Shown here piece by piece: positions 8,418 to 16,482 of a stretch of 64,000 nucleotides of DNA. The notes beneath the pieces are model-generated. The model did not search any database and had not been told where the DNA came from. It saw nothing but the letters and a program-made list of their open reading frames with translations. The stretch is from positions 24,584-88,583 of the forward strand of contig CAYLJJ010000014.1 of NCBI GenBank assembly GCA_964384025.1, written 5' to 3'. A program made the position numbers and the translations under genes. Origin of the DNA: CAYLJJ01 sp964384025 (lineage in GTDB: Bacteria; Myxococcota_A; Bradymonadia; UBA7976; UBA1532). The first letter of the stretch is position 1. Each line of letters begins with the position of its first letter.

Positions 8418-8839
8418 GCTTCCCTTCTCCTGAGGAGATTCTCCCTCACCGAGCGCCCTTTCTCTATATGGATCGCTGCCTAGAGTGCAGTGAGAGGGAG
8501 ATCCTCGCTGAGCAAACCTTCTCCCCTGACGAGCCCTTCTTCAAGGGGCATTTTCCAGACTTTCCAGTGGTCCCTGGGGTCCTGCTTATCGAGGCTCTGG
8601 CTCAGACCCTCGCCTATCTGGCCCTGCTCAAACACCCCGATCGTCGAGTCTTTTTGGCGGGAGTAGATAAGGCTCGCTTTCGCCGCCCTGTGCGACCTGG
8701 AGAGCGCATCCTTCTGGATGTGAAGGTTGAGCGGGTGATGATGAAGGTGGTCTTTGCTCGCGCTGAGGCTCATGTAGAGGGGCAGCGCGCCGTCAGCCTG
8801 AAACTGAGAGGCTACTTTGGGGAGCTGCCCTCGCTCTAG
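8414..8839 (+). CDS. fabZ: 3-hydroxyacyl-ACP dehydratase FabZ
   Basis: A 141-residue hot-dog-fold dehydratase that converts (3R)-hydroxyacyl-ACP to trans-2-enoyl-ACP in fatty-acid elongation. The signature is clear: ILPHRAPFLYMDR near the N-terminus and GHFPDFPVVPGVLLIEALAQ, which holds catalytic His46 and Glu60. Length matches FabZ (about 140-155). It is not surrounded by lpx or other fab genes, which is unusual, so a specialised dehydratase of the same family is possible. The stop shares a CTAG with the stop of the convergent glgC gene. Confidence 0.9.
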   Translation: MSFPSPEEILPHRAPFLYMDRCLECSEREILAEQTFSPDEPFFKGHFPDFPVVPGVLLIEALAQTLAYLALLKHPDRRVFLAGVDKARFRRPVRPGERILLDVKVERVMMKVVFARAEAHVEGQRAVSLKLRGYFGELPSL

Positions 8840-10161
8840 AAGCGCAGCTCGACTTGGGGCTGAGCTTTGGAGAAGTCCACCCGGGCATTATGAGGGATGA
8901 TGGCATTTTTATGGATGACGAGGATCTCATCTCTCAGCGTCCAACCTGGCCCGGCATCATCTGGATGTGCTCCCCCTTTAAGGATCGCTCCACGACCGAT
9001 GCGGGCGTTCTTATCGATGATGGTTTGTTGAATCTGAGCTTCTTCGGCGACCCCAACATCGGGACGGATCCCTTGATTTTGGAGTCGCTCCTTGGGGCTC
9101 TCAAAGAAGTCTGCTCCCATCATAATCACTCGCTCCAGCTTTGCTCCGTTGAGGATACGGCTGCGGATCCCCAACACAGCCTCTCTGATTTGAGCCTCTT
9201 TGAGCAGGCAACCTTCGCTGAGCAGCACGCCATCCAACGCACAGTGAAAAAGCTTGTTGCTGGGGAGGTTGCGGCGGCGTGTATAGATGCGCTGATCCTC
9301 ACTGAAAAAGGAGAAGCTGGGTTGGATTGAGGTCAGGGCGAGGTTGGCATCGAAGAAGGCGCGGATGGTTCCGATATCCTCCCAGTAGCCATTGAAGCGA
9401 TGAGCGCTGATCTTCATCCCCTGTTTAACTGCGTAGGGTAGGATCTCTTTGCCAAAGTCATTGGCCTCGCTCTGATCTTTCATCAAGAGATCATCGAGGA
9501 GCTTCCGATTAAAGAGATAGATGCCCATGTTGGCCAGAAAGAGCCCTTTCTGGGTGGGCTCTCCGCGGTTCTCAAAATAGTCCGCTTTGATCTCCAGGGA
9601 GTCGATGAGCTGTGGTTCTTGGGGTTTCTCTACGAATCGCTGGATATGGCCACCAGCGTCGATCTCCATCACCCCCAACTCAGGCACCTTCTCCCGCTTT
9701 ACCTCTAAAGCAGCCACGGTGATATCTGCGCCTCGGGCTCGGTGCTCTTGGATGAGCTTGGCGTAGTCCATGCGATAGATGTGATCCCCTGAGAGGATCA
9801 AAAACTCCTCAAAGCGGTAACGCTCCGTGTGGCGGAGAACCTTACGCACCGCATCGGCGGTCCCTGCAAACCAGCCCCCCTCCTTGCTGCCTGTTTGCTC
9901 CGCCGCCAGGATGCTCACGAAGCCTCGGCTGAAAGCATCAAAGCGGTAGGTGCTGGCGATATGTTGGTTTAAGCTTTCAGCCAGAAACTGGGTGAGCACA
10001 TAGATGCGCTCCACGCCTGAGTTCAGGCAGTTGGAGATGGGAATATCGATAAGGCGATATTTGCCCGCAAGAGGGACAGCAGGCTTAGAGCGTTCTGCTG
10101 TAAGAGGGTTTAGACGAGTGCCACGGCCACCGCCCAAGATCAACGCGAGGACATTCTTCAT
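8836..10161 (-). CDS. glgC: Glucose-1-phosphate adenylyltransferase GlgC
   Basis: A 441-residue ADP-glucose pyrophosphorylase, the committed step of bacterial glycogen synthesis (glucose-1-phosphate + ATP to ADP-glucose + PPi). The N-terminal nucleotidyltransferase signature ILGGGRGTRLNPLT, then SKPAVPLAGKYRLIDIPISNCLNSG, is intact. GWFAGTADAVRK, LILSGDHIYRMDY, 'FVEKPQ' and 'DFGKEILP' follow, with 'HRFNGYWEDIGTI' near residue 260. The C-terminal ~140 residues show hexapeptide-type left-handed beta-helix sequence ('GVAEEAQIQQTIIDKNARIGRGAIL'). Start ATG 10161 follows AAGGAG with six-base spacing. malQ lies elsewhere in the window (27774), so glucan genes are present but not clustered. Confidence 0.96.
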   Translation of the reverse strand: MKNVLALILGGGRGTRLNPLTAERSKPAVPLAGKYRLIDIPISNCLNSGVERIYVLTQFLAESLNQHIASTYRFDAFSRGFVSILAAEQTGSKEGGWFAGTADAVRKVLRHTERYRFEEFLILSGDHIYRMDYAKLIQEHRARGADITVAALEVKREKVPELGVMEIDAGGHIQRFVEKPQEPQLIDSLEIKADYFENRGEPTQKGLFLANMGIYLFNRKLLDDLLMKDQSEANDFGKEILPYAVKQGMKISAHRFNGYWEDIGTIRAFFDANLALTSIQPSFSFFSEDQRIYTRRRNLPSNKLFHCALDGVLLSEGCLLKEAQIREAVLGIRSRILNGAKLERVIMMGADFFESPKERLQNQGIRPDVGVAEEAQIQQTIIDKNARIGRGAILKGGAHPDDAGPGWTLRDEILVIHKNAIIPHNARVDFSKAQPQVELRF

Positions 10162-10237
10162 TAAGGACTCCTTATGCGCTCTCTTGCCTTGCCTGACTCT
10201 GAAGAGAGATTCAAGAGGCTACAAAACTCTTGCCCTC

Positions 10238-11638
10238 TTAAAATTCAGCCAAGAGCGATTTAAGACCTTTAAGGACCGACTTAAGACGGGGGTCTTTGCT
10301 CTCCAAACCCTTCAGCCGCGCCTGTACCCGAAGGGCGAGCTGCTGAGCTTCTCGGCGCTTGGGTTTGGGACTCCTCCGCAGAAGACGAGCGTGACGGAGG
10401 GCGGCGACCCCCGCATCGACCCGCCTCCGAGGCTCATCAGCGGCCTCCAGCAAGCGCGCCTCAGCCAACTCAAAAGCTTCGGCTGCGATCACCTTGGCCT
10501 CCTCGATCCTATCCACACGCCCCAGAAGCTGAGCCAAGTTGCCGATGATGACAAGACGGCTGCGATCTCGCCGTCCTGTAGAGAGTTCATAAGCACGACG
10601 ATAGTAGCTCAGGCCCTCCTCTAACTCTCCACGTCGAGCCTGAAAGGCGCCCACTCGGTTAAGAGAGATGATCCAATCCTTCTTCCTCTCGCTTTGGATC
10701 TGGCTCAGCGCCTCTCGATGACGCAGCAGGATGGCGAAGTGCTTTAGGGCCTCCTCAGGACCCTTGGCGGCATCGGCAGCCTCCCCATGCCAGTGAGCCA
10801 GAGCGTTTAAGATCTCGGGGTTTTTGGGCTGCAACCCATAACGTAGGTCCAGGATCTTGAGGAGGGCCTCGCGATGCTTGTTGCCCTCCTCAATCTGGGA
10901 CCACTCTGCCGCCAGCCGCGCAGCCTTGGCGACAATATTATATTGCCGAGCGAGCCCTCCTCGCGGATCCATCCCTCCAGGCAGCTCCTCTGCCCATCGA
11001 CAGGCTTGATTGAGCGCCTCTACAGCCTCTGGGCTCCGCTTGAGCCCCTGAAGCAGCCGCGCACGCTCCAACTCATTGCTGGCCAGGATCGCCATCACCC
11101 CATCGGTCGCGCGCAGGCCTTTGAGACTCTCCTTGATGCGCTCCATCGCCTGAGAGAGCGCTGCTAAGGCAGCCTCAGGGGGCGCCTCCTCAGCCAGCTC
11201 TCGGGCTGTGCTGAGCAGCTCTCGCCGCCCCGCCTCATCGCTGGGAGCGCGATCCATAAAGCTTAAGCCAAGGGAGAGGGCAGCCTCTCTCAGGCTCTGC
11301 GCCTCCTTGAACAACTTCGCCTGATGATAAGCTCGCGCCAGTCGCCGTGTGAGGCTCCATTCTGAGCGAAAGAGCTTTAACTCTGGTTGCTCTTTGAGGA
11401 TCTCTTTCAGGGTCGAGAGGGCCTCCTTAAGCGCTAATACGCTCTCCTCAGGCTCTGAACTGAAGCTCGCCATCTGAACTCGATCCAAAGCTCTACGCAG
11501 TTGAGCTTGAGGGCTCTGAGCCAGGGCCTCAGCTCGACGCTGCTCCAGGTAGCGTTTGGTGAACAGGGTGGTCACTAAGGTCAAGGTGATGGCCGCCAAG
11601 AGATAGAGTTGGAGGCTGCGTTTGTTTCTCTTTTTCAT
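10238..11638 (-). CDS. Membrane-anchored TPR protein
   Basis: 466 residues starting at the ATG at 11638 (MKKRNKRSLQLYLLAAITLTLVTTLF), with GGGGAG just upstream. An ATG 24 bases further upstream gives the same frame. One N-terminal transmembrane helix (about 10-28) anchors a long helical domain. Tetratricopeptide-like units run through to the C-terminus ('ARAYHQAKLFKEAQSLREAALSLG', 'GAFQARRGELEEGLSYYRRAYELS', 'LLGRVDRIEEAKVIAAEAFELAEARLL'). No enzymatic motif. It sits 76 bases upstream of glgC on the same strand and may be cotranscribed. It resembles the C-terminal TPR halves of Myxococcota kinases and signalling scaffolds, but no kinase domain is present. Confidence 0.8.
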   Translation of the reverse strand: MKKRNKRSLQLYLLAAITLTLVTTLFTKRYLEQRRAEALAQSPQAQLRRALDRVQMASFSSEPEESVLALKEALSTLKEILKEQPELKLFRSEWSLTRRLARAYHQAKLFKEAQSLREAALSLGLSFMDRAPSDEAGRRELLSTARELAEEAPPEAALAALSQAMERIKESLKGLRATDGVMAILASNELERARLLQGLKRSPEAVEALNQACRWAEELPGGMDPRGGLARQYNIVAKAARLAAEWSQIEEGNKHREALLKILDLRYGLQPKNPEILNALAHWHGEAADAAKGPEEALKHFAILLRHREALSQIQSERKKDWIISLNRVGAFQARRGELEEGLSYYRRAYELSTGRRDRSRLVIIGNLAQLLGRVDRIEEAKVIAAEAFELAEARLLEAADEPRRRVDAGVAALRHARLLRRSPKPKRREAQQLALRVQARLKGLESKDPRLKSVLKGLKSLLAEF

Positions 11639-11811
11639 CTCTCCCCAGTAGCAAAGGCCCATCTCAGGGCTCTCAGACAGCGCTCATTCTATAGCGGTTT
11701 CCAACGCGGATCTCTTTCCTTAGCGCTCTTTTCTTCGGGCTCTTCAAAAAGAGACGCGACACGATCTTAGGCAGACCGAAGCAAGAGTAGGATCCAGTCG
11801 TGGAGCTTTTG

Positions 11812-13989
11812 ATGTCTCGCTATTCCATCGCTTCGGCTCAAGCAGGTTCAGCGCTTGAGGAGAGCGCTTCTCCCTTTGCGGCAGATCAGAGTAACTCAGC
11901 GCAGGCGCAGTCCCAAGAGCTGCACAGCCTGCTGCAACGAAGAGCGCCCCAAGCTGGAAACAGCTCTATAAATGCTGCTCAGGCGCAGTCTCAGGAGTTG
12001 CTCAACACTGATGTACACCAGATGGCGGCGAAGGGTTTGGTGGGGAGCGCTCAGACACTCCCTCATTTTCAACAGGTCCAGCGTTCTTTTGGCCACCATG
12101 ACATCAGCGGGATCCAAGCTCATATCGCTGGGCCAGCGAGAGAGGCAGCGGTGGGGATCGGTGCAGAAGCCTATGCTACAGGCCGTGATGTTGCTTTTGC
12201 CAAGGCCCCCGATCTACATACTGCAGCACATGAGGCTGCCCATGTTGTTCAGCAGCGAACGGGAGTTCAACTTAAGGGCGGAGTGGGGCAGCTTGGAGAT
12301 CGCTATGAGCAGCACGCTGATGCGGTCGCGGATCGGGTGGTCTCTGGAGACTCCGCTGAGGATCTACTTGGCTCCCCCTCCAATCCAACAACCCAAGTCT
12401 CCGCTCCTGTTCAACGAGCCCCTCTCAATCCAAGAGAGCAGACAGATCAAGCGGGGGTCATCAGCACCAGCCATAAGCCTCCTCAGATTTCAGGGTCGAT
12501 AGATCCTCCAATAACAACCATCAGCTCTAAATTTGAGCATAAGAGCCTGTATGTTATGCTCCTCAGCACAGCTGTTCATCCCTTAGAGACAGCACCGGGG
12601 GCAACACCTCAAAAAGCTTTAATATACCTAAGTTCAAAGAACAGATTGCCTCTATTTAAGGAGGTCTCCGATATAGATGGCAGCGTCAATGATCCAAATA
12701 TAGAGCCCAAAGGAGTCAAAGATAAGATTTATATTAACAATAGACCAAGCGCAGATGATATTCATCAGTATGGAATTGGAGATTGCTATTTTCTCGCGGC
12801 ATTAATTAATATAGTTAAGACAGATCCATCCAAAATTAAAAATATTGTGTCATATTCTGGCGGGAATATAGTAGTAAAGCTTCAAAAAAGGGATGCTCAG
12901 GGGAATTGGAGCGCTGTCAATATGACAATGCCCGCAACTTTAGCTCATGATCTCTCCGGTAGTGATATTACTGGAAGCAAATGGAGAAGGGCAAGGTCAG
13001 CAAGCAAAAATTTCTGGTATGGTGGCTTAAAGAATAAAGTTCTAACCATTTCCAGAGAAGACCATTATGAGATGGCCCTCTGGGTGCCCTATCTAGAGAA
13101 AGGCTACGCTCTCTTTGCTCAGATGCATGGAACATATGGAGTTGGAGCAGCCAGTCAAAAATCAGGCTATAATATCATTGGTGAGGGCGGATATGAAAAT
13201 CAAGTCTATCAGATATTCTATGGCGCTGATGTCATCCAGAAAGGCATTACCCCTCCGATTCAGTATGCTCCTGGAGGCGGTAATGTAGCACTTAATCGTA
13301 ATAAGATCGAATTTTTGCTTAAGATGAAAAAACAAAGGGCAGACCCCTCCCATCCCGAGCATCTCCATCTCACAGCATCGATAGGACCGAACTCTGCAAT
13401 CAAGCGTTTAAGCTTGCAAATCGACCACCTTCTAGGTCAAAGAAATATTAATCAGTATAGAAGTTTCAAGTTTAAGCTTAAGCGTCTAAAAAAGGAGGTC
13501 GATACTTGGAAAAACTTGGCCGCGATAGATCCGAAAAAGGAAAAGATCAAAGAATCGATTATAAAACAGTCTTCTTATTGGGCAAAACCCGGTAGTTGGT
13601 TGATACTCCATAGTAAGAGAAATCAAAATCAATATCATGATCTGTTGGAAATTTTCAATGTCGTGATGCACTTAGGCAAGGATACATCTTTAAATCAAAG
13701 AAACATCTATGCAAACCATGCCTATGCTATTTTAGATGTGAAACTTCAAGACCATATAGGCGCAGCTCTCAATTTTCCATTAAATGATCTTGTCGCAAAT
13801 CTGCCCAATATCGATGGTGGGAAGTCGATTGTGGTCCTTCAAAACCCTCACCATAGAAATGAGCCAGATCCCAGCGCAAAGCATGCTCAAGGGGCTGCTG
13901 ATGGCAAAAATGATGGCGTCTTTGAAATGAGCCTTGACCAGATTTTTCGGAATTTTGACAGTTTTGATTTTGCACGGGTCAAAAAATAA
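11812..13989 (+). CDS. DUF4157 protein fused to a calpain-like cysteine protease domain (candidate toxin)
   Basis: 725 residues from the ATG at 11812, with GGAG six bases upstream (a GTG at 11800 is less likely). Residues ~15-75 are a Gln/Ala/Ser-rich leader with the motif AQAQSQEL twice. About 85-180 is a DUF4157 domain: FGHHDISGIQAHI, AYATGRDVAFA and HEAAHVVQQ (His140-Glu141-His144), then RYEQHADAVADRVV. The last ~420 residues resemble peptidase family C2: GIGDCYFLAALINI gives Cys325, NHAYAILDV gives His636 and LQNPHH gives Asn678, the calpain order Cys-His-Asn. The 3' two-thirds is visibly AT-rich and uses codons such as AAT, ATA and TTA unlike its neighbours, which suggests separate acquisition. 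No eCIS or T6SS structural gene is in the window. Role as a secreted or injected effector is inferred from known DUF4157 contexts. Confidence 0.85.
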   Translation: MSRYSIASAQAGSALEESASPFAADQSNSAQAQSQELHSLLQRRAPQAGNSSINAAQAQSQELLNTDVHQMAAKGLVGSAQTLPHFQQVQRSFGHHDISGIQAHIAGPAREAAVGIGAEAYATGRDVAFAKAPDLHTAAHEAAHVVQQRTGVQLKGGVGQLGDRYEQHADAVADRVVSGDSAEDLLGSPSNPTTQVSAPVQRAPLNPREQTDQAGVISTSHKPPQISGSIDPPITTISSKFEHKSLYVMLLSTAVHPLETAPGATPQKALIYLSSKNRLPLFKEVSDIDGSVNDPNIEPKGVKDKIYINNRPSADDIHQYGIGDCYFLAALINIVKTDPSKIKNIVSYSGGNIVVKLQKRDAQGNWSAVNMTMPATLAHDLSGSDITGSKWRRARSASKNFWYGGLKNKVLTISREDHYEMALWVPYLEKGYALFAQMHGTYGVGAASQKSGYNIIGEGGYENQVYQIFYGADVIQKGITPPIQYAPGGGNVALNRNKIEFLLKMKKQRADPSHPEHLHLTASIGPNSAIKRLSLQIDHLLGQRNINQYRSFKFKLKRLKKEVDTWKNLAAIDPKKEKIKESIIKQSSYWAKPGSWLILHSKRNQNQYHDLLEIFNVVMHLGKDTSLNQRNIYANHAYAILDVKLQDHIGAALNFPLNDLVANLPNIDGGKSIVVLQNPHHRNEPDPSAKHAQGAADGKNDGVFEMSLDQIFRNFDSFDFARVKK

Positions 13990-14074
13990 TAAGAAGGGAT
14001 CTTCGTTCGCATCTAGAAAGCAGGGAAAGCAATAATTAAGAACAGAATTCTAAACGACCAAAGAGAGATAACGC

Positions 14075-14088
14075 GGCTCTGTAGAGCC
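14075..14088. terminator. Possible bidirectional terminator hairpin
   Basis: GGCTCT-GT-AGAGCC forms a perfect six-base inverted repeat (four bases unpaired if the inner pair opens). It lies between two convergent genes, next to the stop of the minus-strand gene at 14089. There is no U-tract, so intrinsic termination is uncertain. Confidence 0.3.
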
Positions 14089-16482
14089 TCAACTCAAGAT
14101 GCGTTCCAAGATTTCCAGGCCCACTCCAAAGATCTTAAGGCTCAGATAGAGCAGGGCGAAGCTCAACGCCAGCCTCCAAAGCAAGCGGGGGTTTCTCTTA
14201 AAAGTCTGGGCTGCGTCGGGCGCGCTCTCTGTCAACTCTCCCTTCTCCTTAACCGCCTCAACTCTCTGCTTCCGCTCCTCTAAGAACCTCTGAAGCTCTC
14301 TTTGAAGATCATGGAACCACTCCATGATCCAGAGCTTTAGAGCAGGGAGCCAGCCGCGACGTTGCCCGTACAAGATCAAGCTCAAGAGCAGCGCTATCAG
14401 GAGAAGGAACAAGCCGCTGAGCAGATAGGTCGCTGCTCCAAAACCCAGGCTGAGGGAGATGCCTAAGATCTTGATAGGGCGAGAGCTGCGGCTTAAACCT
14501 AGAAGCATCGCCCCAATAAAGAACAGAAACAGGAAGCCTTTGATGGGGTAGCGCAGCCAACTTCGCAGATGCCAAAAGCTGAGGCTCATCGGCTGACCAC
14601 CGCCCAGCCAATAGCGCCTGTAGTTCAAGCGGTGCCCCCTGCGGGGTACGTTGATGCGCACAGGCATAGATCCAGTCTCGGCTGAGAGCAGCTTGGAGGC
14701 TTGGATCGCTTCAGCTCCGCCTCCCTCATCACCGTCAACATCTGGATCGATGAGGGGACGAGTCCAGTGGGCATAGCCCGCGTGCCTCTGAGGAGGAAGC
14801 ACCCCCTCGACGAAGCGATAGCTGTCTCGTAGGGGCAAAAAGAGGCTCCAACGCAGCGCACGCACCGGGAGTTCAATGGCGGGCAGCTCCAAGCCCCCCC
14901 GCCCCAAGAGCCCAAAGGGGGAGAGCTGCTCCTCAATGATCACGGAGACATCAAAGCGCTCTGCCTCCTCCTGGGCTTCAGAGTGCGTCAAGGGCAGCAG
15001 CAGCCAACCCTCTCGATCCTCGCTGACCTTCACCGGGTTGCCGTTGAGCAGGGCGGAGCGCAGCTTAGCGCCAGGGCGCGGGCGCAGCTTAAGCCGACTG
15101 CGCAGGCGGTTGCGGAAGCTGAGCCGCATCTCAGTGAGGCTTTGGCCACTGGGGGTGATCACGCTGTAGGCGCTGACCTCATCTACCGAGCCAGAACTCA
15201 GCTCTTTTTCAGGGAGCTGGGTCAGGCTCATCTTAAGCTCAAACTCAGGGCCATCATGGTGGTAGGCGTTGAGGATGGGGTTGACCGCGCTCTCCAGCAT
15301 CTCAGGAGGGAGCTGTCTCAAGTCCAAGGCCAAGATCTGCGCCCGATGGCGCTCCTTTAGGCGAAGTTTGCCCGGCACCTCCATCGCCAACCAACCGGAT
15401 TGCCGCTCCACCTCCAGGGCCTGGGGGAGCCTCAAGCCAAACTCCTTTGCCTCCGCTTTGAGATCCCGACGGAGCCGTAGAGAGATCTCATATTGACCCT
15501 CCACCGGGTAGGAGCTCTCACCCAAGAGAAGCTGCTCCTCTCCCTGTGTCTCCAGGCGGTAACGGAAAGAGTCTTCACCCTCGGCTGAGGTGAGCGTCCA
15601 AGGAGCAGGGATGCGCAGCTTAAAGCGCCGCTGCTTGGCATAGAGGATCGTGTAGCGGAGGACCACAAACAGCTCCAAGCTCTCCTCAGCTACAGAGAGC
15701 AGGGCAAAATCTTCTGCGTAGAGCTTGGCCTCTCGTGTCTCGCTTTCTTTGAGAGCCCGAGCGCTGCTGAGCTTGATCTCCAAACCAGAGCCAAGGGTCG
15801 CCTCCAGCTGGGTGATCCCCTCTTTTGTCTCGATCTTTGAGCGTCGCGCGTTCTCGATCTTGGGTTTGATCCCCTCCTGAGGAAAGCGGCAGGAGAGTGA
15901 GGTCATCGGGCTGCCTACACCATGAAAGAGATATCTCAGCGTGCCACGATCCCCATAAGCAGGGACCAGAAAGCTGAGGTGCAGCTTAACCGCGCCGCTG
16001 GCTTGAGTCGGCCAGAGGTAGTAACCCTCATTTTGGTAGATCGGTAGATCCTGGCCGTCGAGCTGAGCGGACTTGAGCAGCACATCGCCTCCAACAAGAG
16101 GGACCTCTTTCCAGCTCCCCTCTCGGCCAAGACTGACCTCCAGCTCCATCTCCATAGAGAGAGCGCCTGGGATCGCTTCCCCCTGATAGTGGACCGCCCC
16201 CATGATGATCGCAGACTCTTGGCTCTTCTTTTCTCTTTGGCTCCGCGCCCTGAGCTGCTCCTGAGCCTCCATCAAGCGCTCAAGGGAGAGGGTGATTTGG
16301 GGATCCGATCTCCCGATATGCTCCTGGATCTCCCTGAGCCCCTCCGCTTCTCCCGCATCAGAGGGGGGGCGATTGGCTCGCTCCAGGAGGAGGTCAAAGC
16401 GCCGCTCCCAGAGATCTGCCTGAGCAGGGAGCGTGATCAAGAGGGTAAATAGGCTGAGATAGAGAGGCTTGAGTTTATACAT
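14089..16482 (-). CDS. Large envelope protein with C-terminal membrane helices (paralogue of neighbour)
   Basis: 797 residues. The signal peptide MYKLKPLYLSLFTLLITLPAQA ends in a typical AxA-like cleavage site. The region 30-620 is a long beta-rich exported part with no catalytic motif. Near 535-575, 'LSPFGLLGRGGLELPAIELPVRALRWSLFLP' matches the phrase 'LEPLGWLGRRGLALPELDVSVLKATWHLYLP' in the upstream gene product, so the two are paralogues. Around residue 650-710 there are two or three hydrophobic helices, then a basic cytoplasmic-looking linker and a last helix at the C-terminus. The start overlaps the stop of the 16475-18940 gene by eight bases, with AGGAG in front, so the pair is cotranscribed and probably works together in the envelope. 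Function unknown. Confidence 0.8.
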   Translation of the reverse strand: MYKLKPLYLSLFTLLITLPAQADLWERRFDLLLERANRPPSDAGEAEGLREIQEHIGRSDPQITLSLERLMEAQEQLRARSQREKKSQESAIIMGAVHYQGEAIPGALSMEMELEVSLGREGSWKEVPLVGGDVLLKSAQLDGQDLPIYQNEGYYLWPTQASGAVKLHLSFLVPAYGDRGTLRYLFHGVGSPMTSLSCRFPQEGIKPKIENARRSKIETKEGITQLEATLGSGLEIKLSSARALKESETREAKLYAEDFALLSVAEESLELFVVLRYTILYAKQRRFKLRIPAPWTLTSAEGEDSFRYRLETQGEEQLLLGESSYPVEGQYEISLRLRRDLKAEAKEFGLRLPQALEVERQSGWLAMEVPGKLRLKERHRAQILALDLRQLPPEMLESAVNPILNAYHHDGPEFELKMSLTQLPEKELSSGSVDEVSAYSVITPSGQSLTEMRLSFRNRLRSRLKLRPRPGAKLRSALLNGNPVKVSEDREGWLLLPLTHSEAQEEAERFDVSVIIEEQLSPFGLLGRGGLELPAIELPVRALRWSLFLPLRDSYRFVEGVLPPQRHAGYAHWTRPLIDPDVDGDEGGGAEAIQASKLLSAETGSMPVRINVPRRGHRLNYRRYWLGGGQPMSLSFWHLRSWLRYPIKGFLFLFFIGAMLLGLSRSSRPIKILGISLSLGFGAATYLLSGLFLLLIALLLSLILYGQRRGWLPALKLWIMEWFHDLQRELQRFLEERKQRVEAVKEKGELTESAPDAAQTFKRNPRLLWRLALSFALLYLSLKIFGVGLEILERILS

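Noticed and set aside
10004..10624. 206-codon plus-strand frame antisense to glgC and the TPR gene
   Set aside because: It crosses two confidently identified genes on the other strand and its product has no recognisable feature.
12000..13989. AT-rich part of the DUF4157 gene as an inserted IS or phage fragment
   Set aside because: No terminal inverted repeats, target duplications or transposase/integrase are visible, and the frame is continuous with the N-terminal domain.
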